Shown: positions 33,781 to 42,724 of the stretch, one piece after another
Layout: every line of letters begins with the position of its first letter
Numbering within the stretch: position 1 is the stretch's first letter
Source: Paenibacillus turpanensis
Lineage (GTDB): Bacteria; Bacillota; Bacilli; Paenibacillales; YIM-B00363
NCBI RefSeq assembly: GCF_011421635.1
Contig: NZ_WTLI01000022.1
Location: forward strand, 41,951-105,950
Direction of reading: 5' to 3'
Length of the DNA stretch: 64,000 nucleotides
The notes under the pieces: model-generated
What the model was told of the DNA's origin: nothing
Seen by the model: only the letters and a program-made list of their open reading frames with translations
Database searches by the model: none
Translations under genes and position numbers: made by a program

Positions 33781-34137
33781 GCATTCATGTATCCACAAGT
33801 TAAAGAGGATAGCCAAGCTGCAATTCCGTTTTAATTGACCAATGGATCAATTCTAGTTACTCTCTGCAATAGCTTTGTTAGATAATATAACAGAGAAAAT
33901 ACTAATATTTAGTTAAAAAAATATTAATATAAAATGTTTACATAAATACTACCAACTATTGTATTGGTATGATATTCTTATGTCACATCAATGATACAAA
34001 ATATTACAGACGTTAAATTATTTAAGAGAGGAGGAGATAGATTACTTTCAAGGGATTTCTGAAGTTGAAGCTAGTTTTTTGGTAAATCAAACATGTAGGT
34101 GCTTTGAAAAAAAAGAAAAGATTAGGAGAGGTGTTCT
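33781..34137 (+). other. AT-rich region upstream of the subtilisin gene
   Basis: About 350 bp, markedly more AT-rich than its surroundings. It holds an extended -10 element TGGTATGAT (33965-33973). It also holds a consensus Shine-Dalgarno AGGAGG (34029-34034) that is not followed by ATG, GTG or TTG at normal spacing; an ATT stands there and opens a 14-codon frame (34041-34085). The real start of the protease has its own AGGAG near 34124. Confidence 0.5.
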
Positions 34138-35403
34138 ATGAAAATGAAAAAATTTACGGGAATGATGTTATCGGTTGTACTCGCAAGTCTTCCTTTTATT
34201 GCGGTTCAGGGCGCAGCTGCGGCGCCGGATGAGCAGAAGAAGAGCAGATTTGATGTGAAGAAGGCGATGTCCAAGCCTTACGAGGCAGGAGGAATTCTCG
34301 TAAAAATGAAGGAGGATGTAGTAGTCACGCAATCGCTGGTAAGTCAAGAGGAAGTGTCGACGATGTCCGCAGAGTCTTCTCTAGGTCTCACCTATATTAA
34401 ATTGAAGGATCCTAAGAAACTAGAGAAAATGCTAGAGCGCTTAAACGCAGACCCTAACGTTCTCTATGCGGAGCCGAATTATGTATATCAGCTGGAGACC
34501 CCTCTAGCAGGGGCGGAGCTGCCAGCGCAAATCGCTGTGGCATACAACGACCCTTATGTTTCCAACCAATGGGGCCTAAGCGCAATTAAAGCTCCGCAAG
34601 CGATGGATTTGGTCAGCTCTTCGAGATTGGCCGGTGTAACCGTTGCCGTTGTCGATACTGGGGTCAATCTTTCCCATAGCGACCTTCAGGGCAGCATCGT
34701 TGCAGGCTATGACTTTGTAAACGGGGATTCGAACGCCAATGACGATAACGGTCACGGCACACACGTTGCGGGTATCGCTGCCGGAATCGGAAACAATGGC
34801 AGAGGCATTGCCGGTGTTGCCTCCGGAGCTAAAATTATGCCGATAAAGGTACTGAACGCAAGCGGAAGCGGAACGTCCTACGCCATTGTTTCGGGGATGC
34901 GTTACGCGGCAGACCGGGGGGCAGATGTGCTTAACCTCAGCTTGGGTAGCAGCTCGGCTTGCTCCAGCGCTTATCAAGACGCAATCAATTATGTCCGCAG
35001 CAGGGGCGCGGTTGTGGTAGCGGCTTCCGGCAATTCCAATACAGCGATTGGTTCGCCTGCAAGCTGCTCCGGAACGATTTCTGTCGGTTCCATTGACAGC
35101 AGCATGACACGCAGCAGCTTCTCCAACTATGGCAGCACATTAGATGTTACGGCGCCGGGCGGCTCGATCTTCAGCACTTATCCAACAAACACTTATCGCT
35201 CGTTATCCGGAACATCTATGGCTACGCCGCATGTTGCCGGTGTTGTTGCTTTAATGCTGGCGGCAGACAGCAGCCTGACGCCGAATCAGGTAGAGTCGCT
35301 CCTGAGGCAATCGGCTACCGATGCTGGCTCAGCAGGATATGATGCGTATTACGGCGCGGGAATTGTAAACGCGCAAAAAGCGGTTCAGTACGCGCTTCAA
35401 TAA
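34138..35403 (+). CDS. Secreted subtilisin-family serine protease (S8)
   Basis: 421 residues. The signal peptide is about 1-28 (ending GAAAA). An I9-like propeptide spans about 45-120 (GGILVKMKEDVV...LNADPNVLYAEPNYVYQLE). The catalytic domain has triad D173 (VVDTGVNLSHSDL), H206 (NGHGTHVAG) and S360 (SGTSMATPHVAG), with oxyanion Asn in AASGNSN. Three cysteines (SSACSS, SPASCS) may form a disulfide. It degrades extracellular protein after self-cleavage of the propeptide. It is transcribed alone from an AT-rich upstream region and ends at a strong bidirectional terminator shared with the converging arabinofuranosidase gene. Confidence 0.96.
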   Translation: MKMKKFTGMMLSVVLASLPFIAVQGAAAAPDEQKKSRFDVKKAMSKPYEAGGILVKMKEDVVVTQSLVSQEEVSTMSAESSLGLTYIKLKDPKKLEKMLERLNADPNVLYAEPNYVYQLETPLAGAELPAQIAVAYNDPYVSNQWGLSAIKAPQAMDLVSSSRLAGVTVAVVDTGVNLSHSDLQGSIVAGYDFVNGDSNANDDNGHGTHVAGIAAGIGNNGRGIAGVASGAKIMPIKVLNASGSGTSYAIVSGMRYAADRGADVLNLSLGSSSACSSAYQDAINYVRSRGAVVVAASGNSNTAIGSPASCSGTISVGSIDSSMTRSSFSNYGSTLDVTAPGGSIFSTYPTNTYRSLSGTSMATPHVAGVVALMLAADSSLTPNQVESLLRQSATDAGSAGYDAYYGAGIVNAQKAVQYALQ

Positions 35404-35437
35404 GATTGGACAAGCCGTACGCTTACATGCACCGAAT

Positions 35438-35490
35438 GAAAAAAACTCCGCATTTCCGCGCATAGTTTGCGTGGAATGCGGAGTTTTTTC
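35438..35490. terminator. Strong bidirectional terminator
   Basis: GAAAAAAACTCCGCATT pairs with AATGCGGAGTTTTTTC, and CCGCG/CGTGG-type pairing extends the stem inside. It serves the converging subtilisin and arabinofuranosidase genes. Confidence 0.92.
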
Positions 35491-35527
35491 TTACATAGAG
35501 TTTAAGGTCAATAGCGGAGATGACTGA

Positions 35528-38500
35528 TTACTTTTGCTGAGTCATCCACGCCTTAAAGACAACAACTGCTGCTTGCGCACGGGTTGTTGTTTCTGACGGG
35601 CCAAAACGTCCGTCGCCAAGCCCGTTAAGAATTTCGGCAGCTTTTAACCGTTGAATGTCGTCCGCAGCATACGCTGCAAAATCGCTTTGGTCGGCAAAAG
35701 GAGGAACACTGGTACGGGCGGCCGCCCATTGCTGATCCTGCGTCTTAAGAAGCCGATCAACCATGGCCGCCATTTCCTGGCGGGTGATCGGGTCGTTCAC
35801 GCCGAAGCTGCCGTCTGTTTTGCCTTTACTAATGCCGAGCTTTTCGGCTGCAGTTATCGCATCGGCGTACCACGCGTTCGCGTTGACATCGCTGAATCGG
35901 GAATTTCCGCCGGCCGATTCACCCGTAAGATCAAAGGCCTGCATCAGCATCGTAATAAATTCGGCGCGGGTGACGTTACGGTCCGGCTCGAAGCGCGCCT
36001 CGCCGACCCCCTTGACCATACCGCGCGCCGCCAAGCCGTAAATGCTTTGCTTGGCCCAAGGTGCACGCTCCAAATCCATGAAATCCACTTCCGCGTAGCC
36101 GACCGCATAAACGCTGAAGTGGGATGGATAAAAGGCAACGGTGCTTGATGCCGAGTGATATACACCGTTTTTGATCGTCTCCATCGAACCGTTCTCGGCA
36201 AGATGCAGAACGACAATTTGCGAGGAAAGCTCGCCAGGGCGCTGCGTATACGGCAGCTCCACTTTTACAGCTTTCATGCCGTTGAATTTGCTGACAGAGG
36301 AGCCGTTCACTTGGGCATGGAATTTATAAACCGGGCGGGTTCCTACCCTCTGCTGCACTTGTTCGGAATAGCCGGAAACGTCTGCCTGCTCGACGCGCAG
36401 CTCAAGATTGCCCGCCGTATTCTCGGATGAGAAGAAGGCGTCCGGAGTCATTGTGAACGTCATATGGCCGGAAACGATAACAATTTGTTGCAGGCCGTCC
36501 GATTTTGCATCCGCCAAGGCTTGCGCAGGAACGACCAGCTTAAAGCCGTTCGTTTCTGCATCCGTCTGGGCGCGGATGGTTAGCCGGCCATTGCTTGCGC
36601 TCTGCAGAGCCGACCGGAAATCGGCGCTGCTCCATTCCACAACCGCAAAGCCGTCAACAACCTTGACAGCAGCCGGCTGCTGAACGGTGCCCGAACCTCC
36701 TCCGGAGCTGGAGTCGCTGCCGCCGGAATCGCCGCTGCTTCCGCTGTCATCGTCATCATCGTCGTCGTCATCATGGTTTGGACCGCCAGAGCTCTGCGGC
36801 GTTACGGTAACAAGAGCCTTCGCCTCCAGTGTCGTGCCCGCAACCGTTCCTTCAACCTCGAACACACCGCGGGATGCCCATTGCTCCGCATCCATCGGTT
36901 TCCACTGAACCGCTGCATTTTCCGTCGTGCCGTCGGTTTTCGTTACTTTTACATGTGCCGGAAGGTTTGGGGCAATTCCTACCTTCGTGCCGACATTGAC
37001 CTGCTCCATGGACTGGATCAGAGGAGCCTCCGTTGTCCGTAAACGCAGGATTGTCACCGAATACGCCGGGAATTCGTAGGTGAATGTTGGCCCGAAGCCA
37101 GATGCCGTTTTCTCCACCGTTGAAACGTGATCCGGCTGTTCAAAGGAGTTTTCATCTGTCAAAGCGGCCCCTGTCAATTCAATGACGGTAGCCTCGGACG
37201 CGATCTGTTCCGCCCCGTTTACGCGAACCTCGGAAAGCTGCGCGTTGCCGGAAACGTTGACGACCTTCACAATAATTTCGCCGGTTTCTTCCTCGATTGT
37301 GGTCGAGCTGTAGAGCGGGCCGGCATATGCGCCTTCATTAAGATCAAACAGCAATTCGCCGTCCAAATATGCGCGAATGCGTGCGCCTTCTACAACGATC
37401 TTCACCTTGTACGTTTTTCCGGTTTCGATCGAGTGGGAGAGCACGTTGCTGACGGTCGTTTTCGCTCCGCCGACTGCCTTTTCGATGACCGTCTGAGTAT
37501 TGTTCCATCCGCCCAGATTAAACCAATAATAGTTGTTCGGGTCCTGCGCTCCGAAGCCGATTAAAAAGCCTTCGTTCCCACCGGTTTTTGTTGCATCCAG
37601 CTCCAAGGTGTAATTCGTCCACTGCTGCCCCTGCTGGAGAAGGAAGCGGACGTCGTCATCGCTGTAGGTTTGCTTTAAAACGCCGTCTTCAACGGTCCAA
37701 CGGCCGTTATCATTGAAGGATGCGAAGTCGGTAAGCGTGGCTGGATCGCTGAAATCGTTCGCGTACAGCACCGTTCCGTCGTTTGCCGTTACTTTTATAT
37801 TGTCGTACTCCGCTTGTGTTGCCCACGTTCCGAGCAGAATGGAGCCTTTCACGGCATCTTCATTCCGCTTCGTCAGCGTCATCGGCAGCACTTGATCGCC
37901 GACATGATTCATAAACATGCTCTGCACATAGTAGTTCGGCGTACCGAACGCCCGGTGCTCGTCAAACCAGATCATATCCGGCGTCCACTGGGTAAAGCTC
38001 GCCGGCCTGCGGCTGAACAGCGGAGCGTAAGCGGCCATCGCGACGATATCCGAATTGCGCTCAAGCCCTGTCATGAACGCCGCCTCGGTCAGCGCCGATT
38101 CGACGTTGTTTTTCTTGCCGACACCATGGGAGGCGTATTCGCCGACAAACACCTTCGGTCCGCTGCGGTCAAATTGGTCGTAACGATCCACGTTGTTCAG
38201 CATCCACTCCGGCGACTGGTACATATGCTCGTCGACGAGATCGGCTTCGTTGCCGTCACCGACAGGTCCGAGCCAGTTGTAAGCATCACGGTAGGCGGAG
38301 TCTTCCGGGAAAGCGCCGGCACTGAATACCAGCTGAATTTCCGGATATTCTGCCTTCAATGCATCATAGAACATTTTGTACCGTTCAAAATATTTCTCGC
38401 CCCACAGCTCGTTGCCAACACCCAAATACTTCAGGTTAAACGGCTCGGGATGACCGTTCGCAGCGCGCACAGCGCCCCATTCCGTCGTCTTTGCATCGCC

Positions 38501-40480
38501 GTTGGCGTATTCGATCAGGTCGAGCGCATGGTCGATGTAAGGCTGCAGCTCATCGAGCGGAACGGTCGGCGGGTTACTGTTGCAGGAAATGATGCCGACA
38601 TAAATGATCGGCAGCGGCTCCGCGCCGATGTCTTCGGAGAATTGGAAGTATTCATGGAAGCCGAGGCCGAAGGACTGATAATAGTTGTTCGCCCATTGAT
38701 TGCGCTGGGTTTCCCGCTCAGCTATGTCGCCGATCGTATTTTTCCAGCGGTAATGGTTATCCAGCGCACCGCCCTCGACAATGCAGCCGCCCGGGAAGCG
38801 CAGGAACGCCGGGTTCATATTGTCCAGCATTTCGGCCAGGTCGTAGCGGAGGCCGTTTTTGCGGTTATTCCACGTTTTTTCCGGGAATAACGACACCATA
38901 TCAAGCTCGACGACAGCCTTATCCTTGGCGGTGACGACCAGCTTCGCTTGCGGGTCCGTGGCACTTGATTCGATGGTGCACTCGAATTTTTTCCAATCCG
39001 AGGTAATGCCGCTGATGTCGCAGGCGCCGTATACCGTTTCATCCGCGCCGCGCAGCTCAGCTCTCAGCGGCTTCGATAAACCGCTGCTGCTTCGCGCATA
39101 AACGGAAAAAGCGTACGCCTCCCCTTGCTGGAGCGCTATGCCGGTGTAACCGCTGTTGGCGATACCGAAGCCGTCCCCCGGGTTCGTCACCTGCAGCTGG
39201 ACGTACTGATGGTTTTTGTCGTTCAGCGGTGCTTCTGAGGCAGCGGTAACTTGTCCTTCTGCATCGCCGTAGCGTACCTCTGTCCATGAGTAGAGAGGGG
39301 TACCGAACTCGAACGAGCGGTTTTGCACCAGCTCTGCATAAAGTCCTCCGTCTCCGGCGTAGTTGATATCCTCGTAGAAGAGGCCGTAAAGGGTAGGGCT
39401 CACCTCATGTGCCGGATTCGCAGCGTCGATGTGAATGGTGTAGGCGACGGCACCCTGTTCCCATACCGTAACCTCGAAGGTTTCCGTCGCAGCAACCGCT
39501 CCTTTGCGAATCGTTGCCGTTAAGGTGACGGTCGCATCGCCTGCACCAGCCTGCGGACGAGTGACGGTACCGTCGGTTCCGATAACAGCAGGGTGAGAAG
39601 AAGCCCAAGTGATGGAGGTTTGCAGCGGTCCCTCGCTTGGAAGCGCGAGATAGTCAGTGACCTCGGAGGTGTCTTTGAGATCAAGCCACTCGGATGCGAA
39701 CGCCACTGCCTCCTCGTCGGTCATATTTTCTGCGATGACTTCAAGCACCTCGTCGCTGCTTAAGGCACGATCATAAATGCGGAAATCATCGATCAAACCG
39801 TTGTAGTACGGATCGTTAAACTGCGATTTGCCGATGTAGTTTGCTGTGGACAAGCCCAGGTCGGCAGGGGTAATCGTCAAATTGGTGTTCTTGGCCACCT
39901 CGATGCCGTTAATATAAATGACTGCGGTTTTGTCCTCTAACGTGACGGCGACATGATGCCACCGGTCCGAGGACGGGAAGGCTGCCCCGCTCAACGATTG
40001 CACCGCACTGCCGGAGCGCAGTCCCATATGAACGGAGGTGCCGTCATTTAGTGCGAGGAAGAAATAGTTATCCGTTGATGAGCCGATATCAAATACCCGC
40101 GCCCAGTTCGGCGTGCTTTCCGGGTTCACCCAGGCGGCCACGGTTACGGAACGCTGGTCCGCCAGCACCCCGTCGGGCAGCTTCACATAACCGTCGCTGC
40201 CGTTTAAATCGAGCGCCTGGCCAACACGTCCTGGAACCCACGCGCCTCCTCCCATTAGCATACCGTCCTTGCCTTGGTAGGCAGCATCGGTTACTGTTGT
40301 TCCTTCAGTCTGGTCAAAGGTGTAGTGCAGCAAAAGATCCTCCGCCGCATAAACGGCTGGTTTCGCTGGAGCGTCCTGCGCTGGTTCAGCAGGCGGTTCG
40401 GCCGCAAAGCTTGGTGTAATCGAACCGAACACAAGCGAAGCGAGGACGGCCATCGAAAGCATTTTCTTTTTCATCGCCAC
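35528..40480 (-). CDS. SLH-anchored multidomain GH51 alpha-L-arabinofuranosidase
   Basis: 1650 residues. Domains in order: signal peptide (about 1-27); LamG/concanavalin-like carbohydrate-binding domain (about 48-230); Ig-like segment (about 260-345); GH51 catalytic region (about 350-870) with acid/base Glu in YLGVGNELWGEKY (about residue 690) and nucleophile Glu in VFVGEYASHG (about 782); a DUF1080/LamG-like domain (about 900-1060); GH51 C-terminal strands; a Big_4-like domain (about 1160-1225); a linker with a run of nine Asp and Gly/Ser (about 1230-1265); a stalk; and three SLH domains (about 1465-1650) that bind pyruvylated secondary cell-wall polymer. It would release arabinose from arabinoxylan or pectin side chains at the cell surface. 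Start ATG at 40480 (MAMKKK) or 40474. Confidence 0.93.
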   Translation of the reverse strand: MAMKKKMLSMAVLASLVFGSITPSFAAEPPAEPAQDAPAKPAVYAAEDLLLHYTFDQTEGTTVTDAAYQGKDGMLMGGGAWVPGRVGQALDLNGSDGYVKLPDGVLADQRSVTVAAWVNPESTPNWARVFDIGSSTDNYFFLALNDGTSVHMGLRSGSAVQSLSGAAFPSSDRWHHVAVTLEDKTAVIYINGIEVAKNTNLTITPADLGLSTANYIGKSQFNDPYYNGLIDDFRIYDRALSSDEVLEVIAENMTDEEAVAFASEWLDLKDTSEVTDYLALPSEGPLQTSITWASSHPAVIGTDGTVTRPQAGAGDATVTLTATIRKGAVAATETFEVTVWEQGAVAYTIHIDAANPAHEVSPTLYGLFYEDINYAGDGGLYAELVQNRSFEFGTPLYSWTEVRYGDAEGQVTAASEAPLNDKNHQYVQLQVTNPGDGFGIANSGYTGIALQQGEAYAFSVYARSSSGLSKPLRAELRGADETVYGACDISGITSDWKKFECTIESSATDPQAKLVVTAKDKAVVELDMVSLFPEKTWNNRKNGLRYDLAEMLDNMNPAFLRFPGGCIVEGGALDNHYRWKNTIGDIAERETQRNQWANNYYQSFGLGFHEYFQFSEDIGAEPLPIIYVGIISCNSNPPTVPLDELQPYIDHALDLIEYANGDAKTTEWGAVRAANGHPEPFNLKYLGVGNELWGEKYFERYKMFYDALKAEYPEIQLVFSAGAFPEDSAYRDAYNWLGPVGDGNEADLVDEHMYQSPEWMLNNVDRYDQFDRSGPKVFVGEYASHGVGKKNNVESALTEAAFMTGLERNSDIVAMAAYAPLFSRRPASFTQWTPDMIWFDEHRAFGTPNYYVQSMFMNHVGDQVLPMTLTKRNEDAVKGSILLGTWATQAEYDNIKVTANDGTVLYANDFSDPATLTDFASFNDNGRWTVEDGVLKQTYSDDDVRFLLQQGQQWTNYTLELDATKTGGNEGFLIGFGAQDPNNYYWFNLGGWNNTQTVIEKAVGGAKTTVSNVLSHSIETGKTYKVKIVVEGARIRAYLDGELLFDLNEGAYAGPLYSSTTIEEETGEIIVKVVNVSGNAQLSEVRVNGAEQIASEATVIELTGAALTDENSFEQPDHVSTVEKTASGFGPTFTYEFPAYSVTILRLRTTEAPLIQSMEQVNVGTKVGIAPNLPAHVKVTKTDGTTENAAVQWKPMDAEQWASRGVFEVEGTVAGTTLEAKALVTVTPQSSGGPNHDDDDDDDDDSGSSGDSGGSDSSSGGGSGTVQQPAAVKVVDGFAVVEWSSADFRSALQSASNGRLTIRAQTDAETNGFKLVVPAQALADAKSDGLQQIVIVSGHMTFTMTPDAFFSSENTAGNLELRVEQADVSGYSEQVQQRVGTRPVYKFHAQVNGSSVSKFNGMKAVKVELPYTQRPGELSSQIVVLHLAENGSMETIKNGVYHSASSTVAFYPSHFSVYAVGYAEVDFMDLERAPWAKQSIYGLAARGMVKGVGEARFEPDRNVTRAEFITMLMQAFDLTGESAGGNSRFSDVNANAWYADAITAAEKLGISKGKTDGSFGVNDPITRQEMAAMVDRLLKTQDQQWAAARTSVPPFADQSDFAAYAADDIQRLKAAEILNGLGDGRFGPSETTTRAQAAVVVFKAWMTQQK

Positions 40481-40548
40481 CGTTTCCCTTCCTCCTTTAG
40501 GTTTTGCCGGTCTTGAAGCGTAAGGGCAAGCAACCGGCTCGTCTTATT

Positions 40549-40562
40549 TTAAAACGCTTCCA
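40549..40562. promoter_or_regulatory. Candidate catabolite-responsive element
   Basis: On the minus strand TGGAAGCGTTTTAA, two mismatches from the CcpA consensus TGWAANCGNTNWCA. It lies about 70 bp upstream of the arabinofuranosidase start, a sensible place for carbon catabolite control, but a pectin/arabinose regulator site is equally possible. Confidence 0.35.
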
Positions 40563-40734
40563 TTTACATAAAAATAGAATTATTTATGAAATAATTGTAA
40601 TTTTATACGCGCTGGTTCCAAGTTGGGTACAATGCATGCTCCATCTGCATTTACAGCAATTTAACCTTCGATTAACATCCAGCAAACATTTTCCCGGTAT
40701 AGTCTAATTCATAAGATACGGGTAGAGCCGAGAG

Positions 40735-40794
40735 AAAACCCGCAAGCACGCATTTTTCCGCTAGTTTATTGGGCGGGCGTGTTTGCGGTTTTTT
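40735..40794 (+). terminator. Terminator/attenuator in the leader of the MBL-fold gene
   Basis: A 12-bp stem pairs 40740-40751 (CCGCAAGCACGC) with 40777-40788 and is followed by six T residues. It stands only about 30 bp before the MBL start codon, with no gene on the plus strand upstream. An alternative pairing of CGGGT (40719-40723) with ACCCG (40738-40742) would disrupt it. Confidence 0.7.
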
Positions 40795-40822
40795 GTTTTC
40801 GAAACAAAGGGAGGATAAAAGC

Positions 40823-41878
40823 ATGTCAGGTTTCGTGAAAAAGGGGCAGACGATTAGTGGTAATGAGCACAAGGTTAAGGAAAGTCAAGGGTTGAGCAAA
40901 AAGAGCGGGTTTAGCAGGTTATGGGCGTTAAAACGCTTGAAAACACTTTTCCCGGCCGTCCTTATTTTGGCGCTCTTTCTGGTATCGGCCTGCACGCAGG
41001 AGCAAAGCGCGGCGACAACCAAAACCTCGCAGCAGCCTGCTTTTTTCAATACGAGTCTTCATCAAGGGAAGCTAGCGATCCGGTACTTTGACCTGCAGGC
41101 GGAGGAAAAATCCGGCGATGCGATTTTGCTAACCGCACCGGACGGAAAAACGATGCTGATCGACGCGGGCATTCCGGTCGGCGGACCTCAGCTGGAGGAG
41201 CGGCTCAACAAGCTAGGAGTAAAGAAGCTCGACGCCGTTGTCAGCACCCATCCGCATATCGACCATATCGGCGGCTTAACGACGCTGCTCATTACAAAGC
41301 CGGTGGGAGCGTATTACCATAACGGCATTGCCCACAATACGGAAACGTACCGGAAGGTGCAGCAGCTGCTGAAAGAAAAAAGCATTCCCCAGACGATGCT
41401 GCGGGAAGGGGACCATGTGGAGTGGAGTCCCGGGATCACCATCGAAGTACTGAACCCATCGGCGGAGATTTCACAAAACTCTTTTGAAAAGTGGGGAACC
41501 GAGGAATTAAACAATCACGGGCTGGTGCTGCTCGTTACTCACGGGGACAACCGGATTTTGTTTACCGGGGACATTTACAAAAATCAAGAATATAAATTAG
41601 TAGAAAGATACGGTGACAAGCTGCGGGCGAAGCTGATGGACGCTCCGCATCACGGAGATATCACCTCTTCCTCCGGTACGTTTATTCGGGCCGTTCAGCC
41701 GGAAATTGCCGTGCTCAGCGCAAACGTTCTGCAAAGTCTGGATGTGCTGAAGCGTTACGAAAAGGAAGGCGCGACGGTTTACAATACAGGATTAAATGGA
41801 AATATTTTGTTTGTTTCCGACGGCGCAACGATTTCGTCATATCCGGATAAAGAGCGGAAAATGATTACACGCCCTTAA
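40823..41878 (+). CDS. MBL-fold lipoprotein, ComEC/Rec2 C-terminal-domain-like
   Basis: 351 residues. A long basic N-terminus precedes a hydrophobic segment with lipobox LVSAC (Cys about 53), so the protein is probably surface-anchored. The metallo-beta-lactamase fold follows: LLIDAG-type strand (MLIDAGIP), metal motif STHPHIDHIGG (HxHxDH), LFTGDI and DAPHHGD. This arrangement is that of ComEC-C-like and phosphodiesterase-type MBL proteins, which cut nucleic acids or phosphodiesters. A role in extracellular nucleic-acid or phosphodiester degradation fits the neighbouring glycerol-phosphodiester genes but is inference. The ATG at 40823 is chosen because GGGAGG lies about 9 nt upstream. Confidence 0.85.
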   Translation: MSGFVKKGQTISGNEHKVKESQGLSKKSGFSRLWALKRLKTLFPAVLILALFLVSACTQEQSAATTKTSQQPAFFNTSLHQGKLAIRYFDLQAEEKSGDAILLTAPDGKTMLIDAGIPVGGPQLEERLNKLGVKKLDAVVSTHPHIDHIGGLTTLLITKPVGAYYHNGIAHNTETYRKVQQLLKEKSIPQTMLREGDHVEWSPGITIEVLNPSAEISQNSFEKWGTEELNNHGLVLLVTHGDNRILFTGDIYKNQEYKLVERYGDKLRAKLMDAPHHGDITSSSGTFIRAVQPEIAVLSANVLQSLDVLKRYEKEGATVYNTGLNGNILFVSDGATISSYPDKERKMITRP

Positions 41879-41942
41879 CACTAACTTAATATGCACATGA
41901 CAAAACGGGAGTAGGATGGGTTTGTAGGGAGTGAAACAAGCT

Positions 41943-42494
41943 ATGAACAAACAGACAGAGCAACAGAACCCGATCATTGCTTCCGTCACGAAGCCGGAGC
42001 AAATCGAGGCGGCACTGCAAAGCAAGGTCACGAGGGTAAACCTGATGACGGGTGACATTCTTTCTTTGTCCGACTTGATCTCACAATTTCACGCAGCGGG
42101 CAAGCAGGTATATGTTCATTTGGAAATGGTGAACGGGATTGGGCGTGACAGCTCAGCGGTTCAGTATTTAGCGAAGAACTTTGGTATTGCGGGCATTGTT
42201 TCGACGAAGAGCAACGCCATCGCAGCAGCGCGTCAAGCGGGAATTCGTTCGATTCAACGGATTTTTGTCATCGACACCGCGGCGCTGGAAACAGCGATCA
42301 AGATGATTGGACAAGCACAGCCGGACGAGGTCGAGCTGATGCCTGGACTGATGCCTCGCGTAATCGGTGAGCTGAAGGAGCGCATCAAGCAGCCGCTGAT
42401 CGTGGGCGGTCTGATCCGCAGTGAGGAAGAAATTCGTGTGGCGCTTGATAGCGGAGCGGATCATGTTTCTATTGGTGATAAGCGTTTTTGGTAA
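41943..42494 (+). CDS. glpP: Glycerol-3-phosphate-responsive transcription antiterminator
   Basis: 183 residues, the usual GlpP length, TIM-barrel-like. Recognisable blocks are KQVYVHLEMVNGIGRD, GIVSTKSNAIAAARQAGI, RIFVIDTAALE, VELMPGLMPRVI and LIVGGLIRSEEEIRVALDSGADHVS. GlpP binds glycerol 3-phosphate and then the leader RNA of glp operons, preventing early termination. It lies directly upstream, on the same strand, of a leader with nested terminators and a UgpBAE-like importer, so that leader is the natural target. A GTG at 41931 is an alternative start; the ATG at 41943 gives an N-terminus like known GlpP proteins, with AGGGAG about 11 nt upstream. Confidence 0.93.
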   Translation: MNKQTEQQNPIIASVTKPEQIEAALQSKVTRVNLMTGDILSLSDLISQFHAAGKQVYVHLEMVNGIGRDSSAVQYLAKNFGIAGIVSTKSNAIAAARQAGIRSIQRIFVIDTAALETAIKMIGQAQPDEVELMPGLMPRVIGELKERIKQPLIVGGLIRSEEEIRVALDSGADHVSIGDKRFW

Positions 42495-42549
42495 AGTCAT
42501 TCGATTTGCCGAAAACGATTGATAATTGCATATGAGATGCGGACGGGTG

Positions 42550-42645
42550 GAGACGATGAGAAAACCCAAAAGCACAGCTGCTTGCCAACATTTTTGACTG
42601 TGGGGGTGGTCTGTTTTTTTGGACGGTTTTCTTAGGTCTCTTTTT
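42550..42645 (+). terminator. Leader terminator, candidate GlpP-controlled attenuator
   Basis: The outer stem pairs 42550-42566 (GAGAC...GAGAAAACC) with 42625-42640 (GGTTTTCT...GTCTC) and is followed by TTTTT. An inner CACAG/CTGTG stem (42573-42577 with 42598-42602) precedes a second run of T residues (42613-42620). It lies in the leader between glpP and the ugpB-like gene. Confidence 0.6.
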
Positions 42646-42724
42646 GTTTGCTTAAAAGGGTGAATTTTTCGTAATTATCAGCTTGGAACATGTAAAAATC
42701 AGAGATTAAGGGAGAGGAAACAAT

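Larger units (their letters stand above)
40481..40822. other. 342-bp divergent region with cre-like site and leader terminator
   Basis: This region lies between the arabinofuranosidase gene (minus) and the MBL-fold gene (plus). It holds a cre-like sequence at 40549-40562, a TATAGT hexamer at 40698-40703 that may start a plus-strand leader, and a strong hairpin terminator at 40735-40794 before the MBL gene. No further gene is seen. Confidence 0.5.

Noticed and set aside
34138..35403. Lantibiotic leader peptidase linked to the C39 exporter
   Set aside because: The subtilisin has its own signal peptide, propeptide, promoter region and terminator and lies over 20 kb from the exporter; nothing ties them together.
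37814..38890. 358-codon plus-strand open frame
   Set aside because: Antisense to the GH51 catalytic region; composition is that of a complementary-frame shadow and no domain is recognisable.
40698..40797. T-box leader before the MBL-fold gene
   Set aside because: No AGGGTGGNACCGCG box, and the gene is not an amino-acid or tRNA-synthetase gene.
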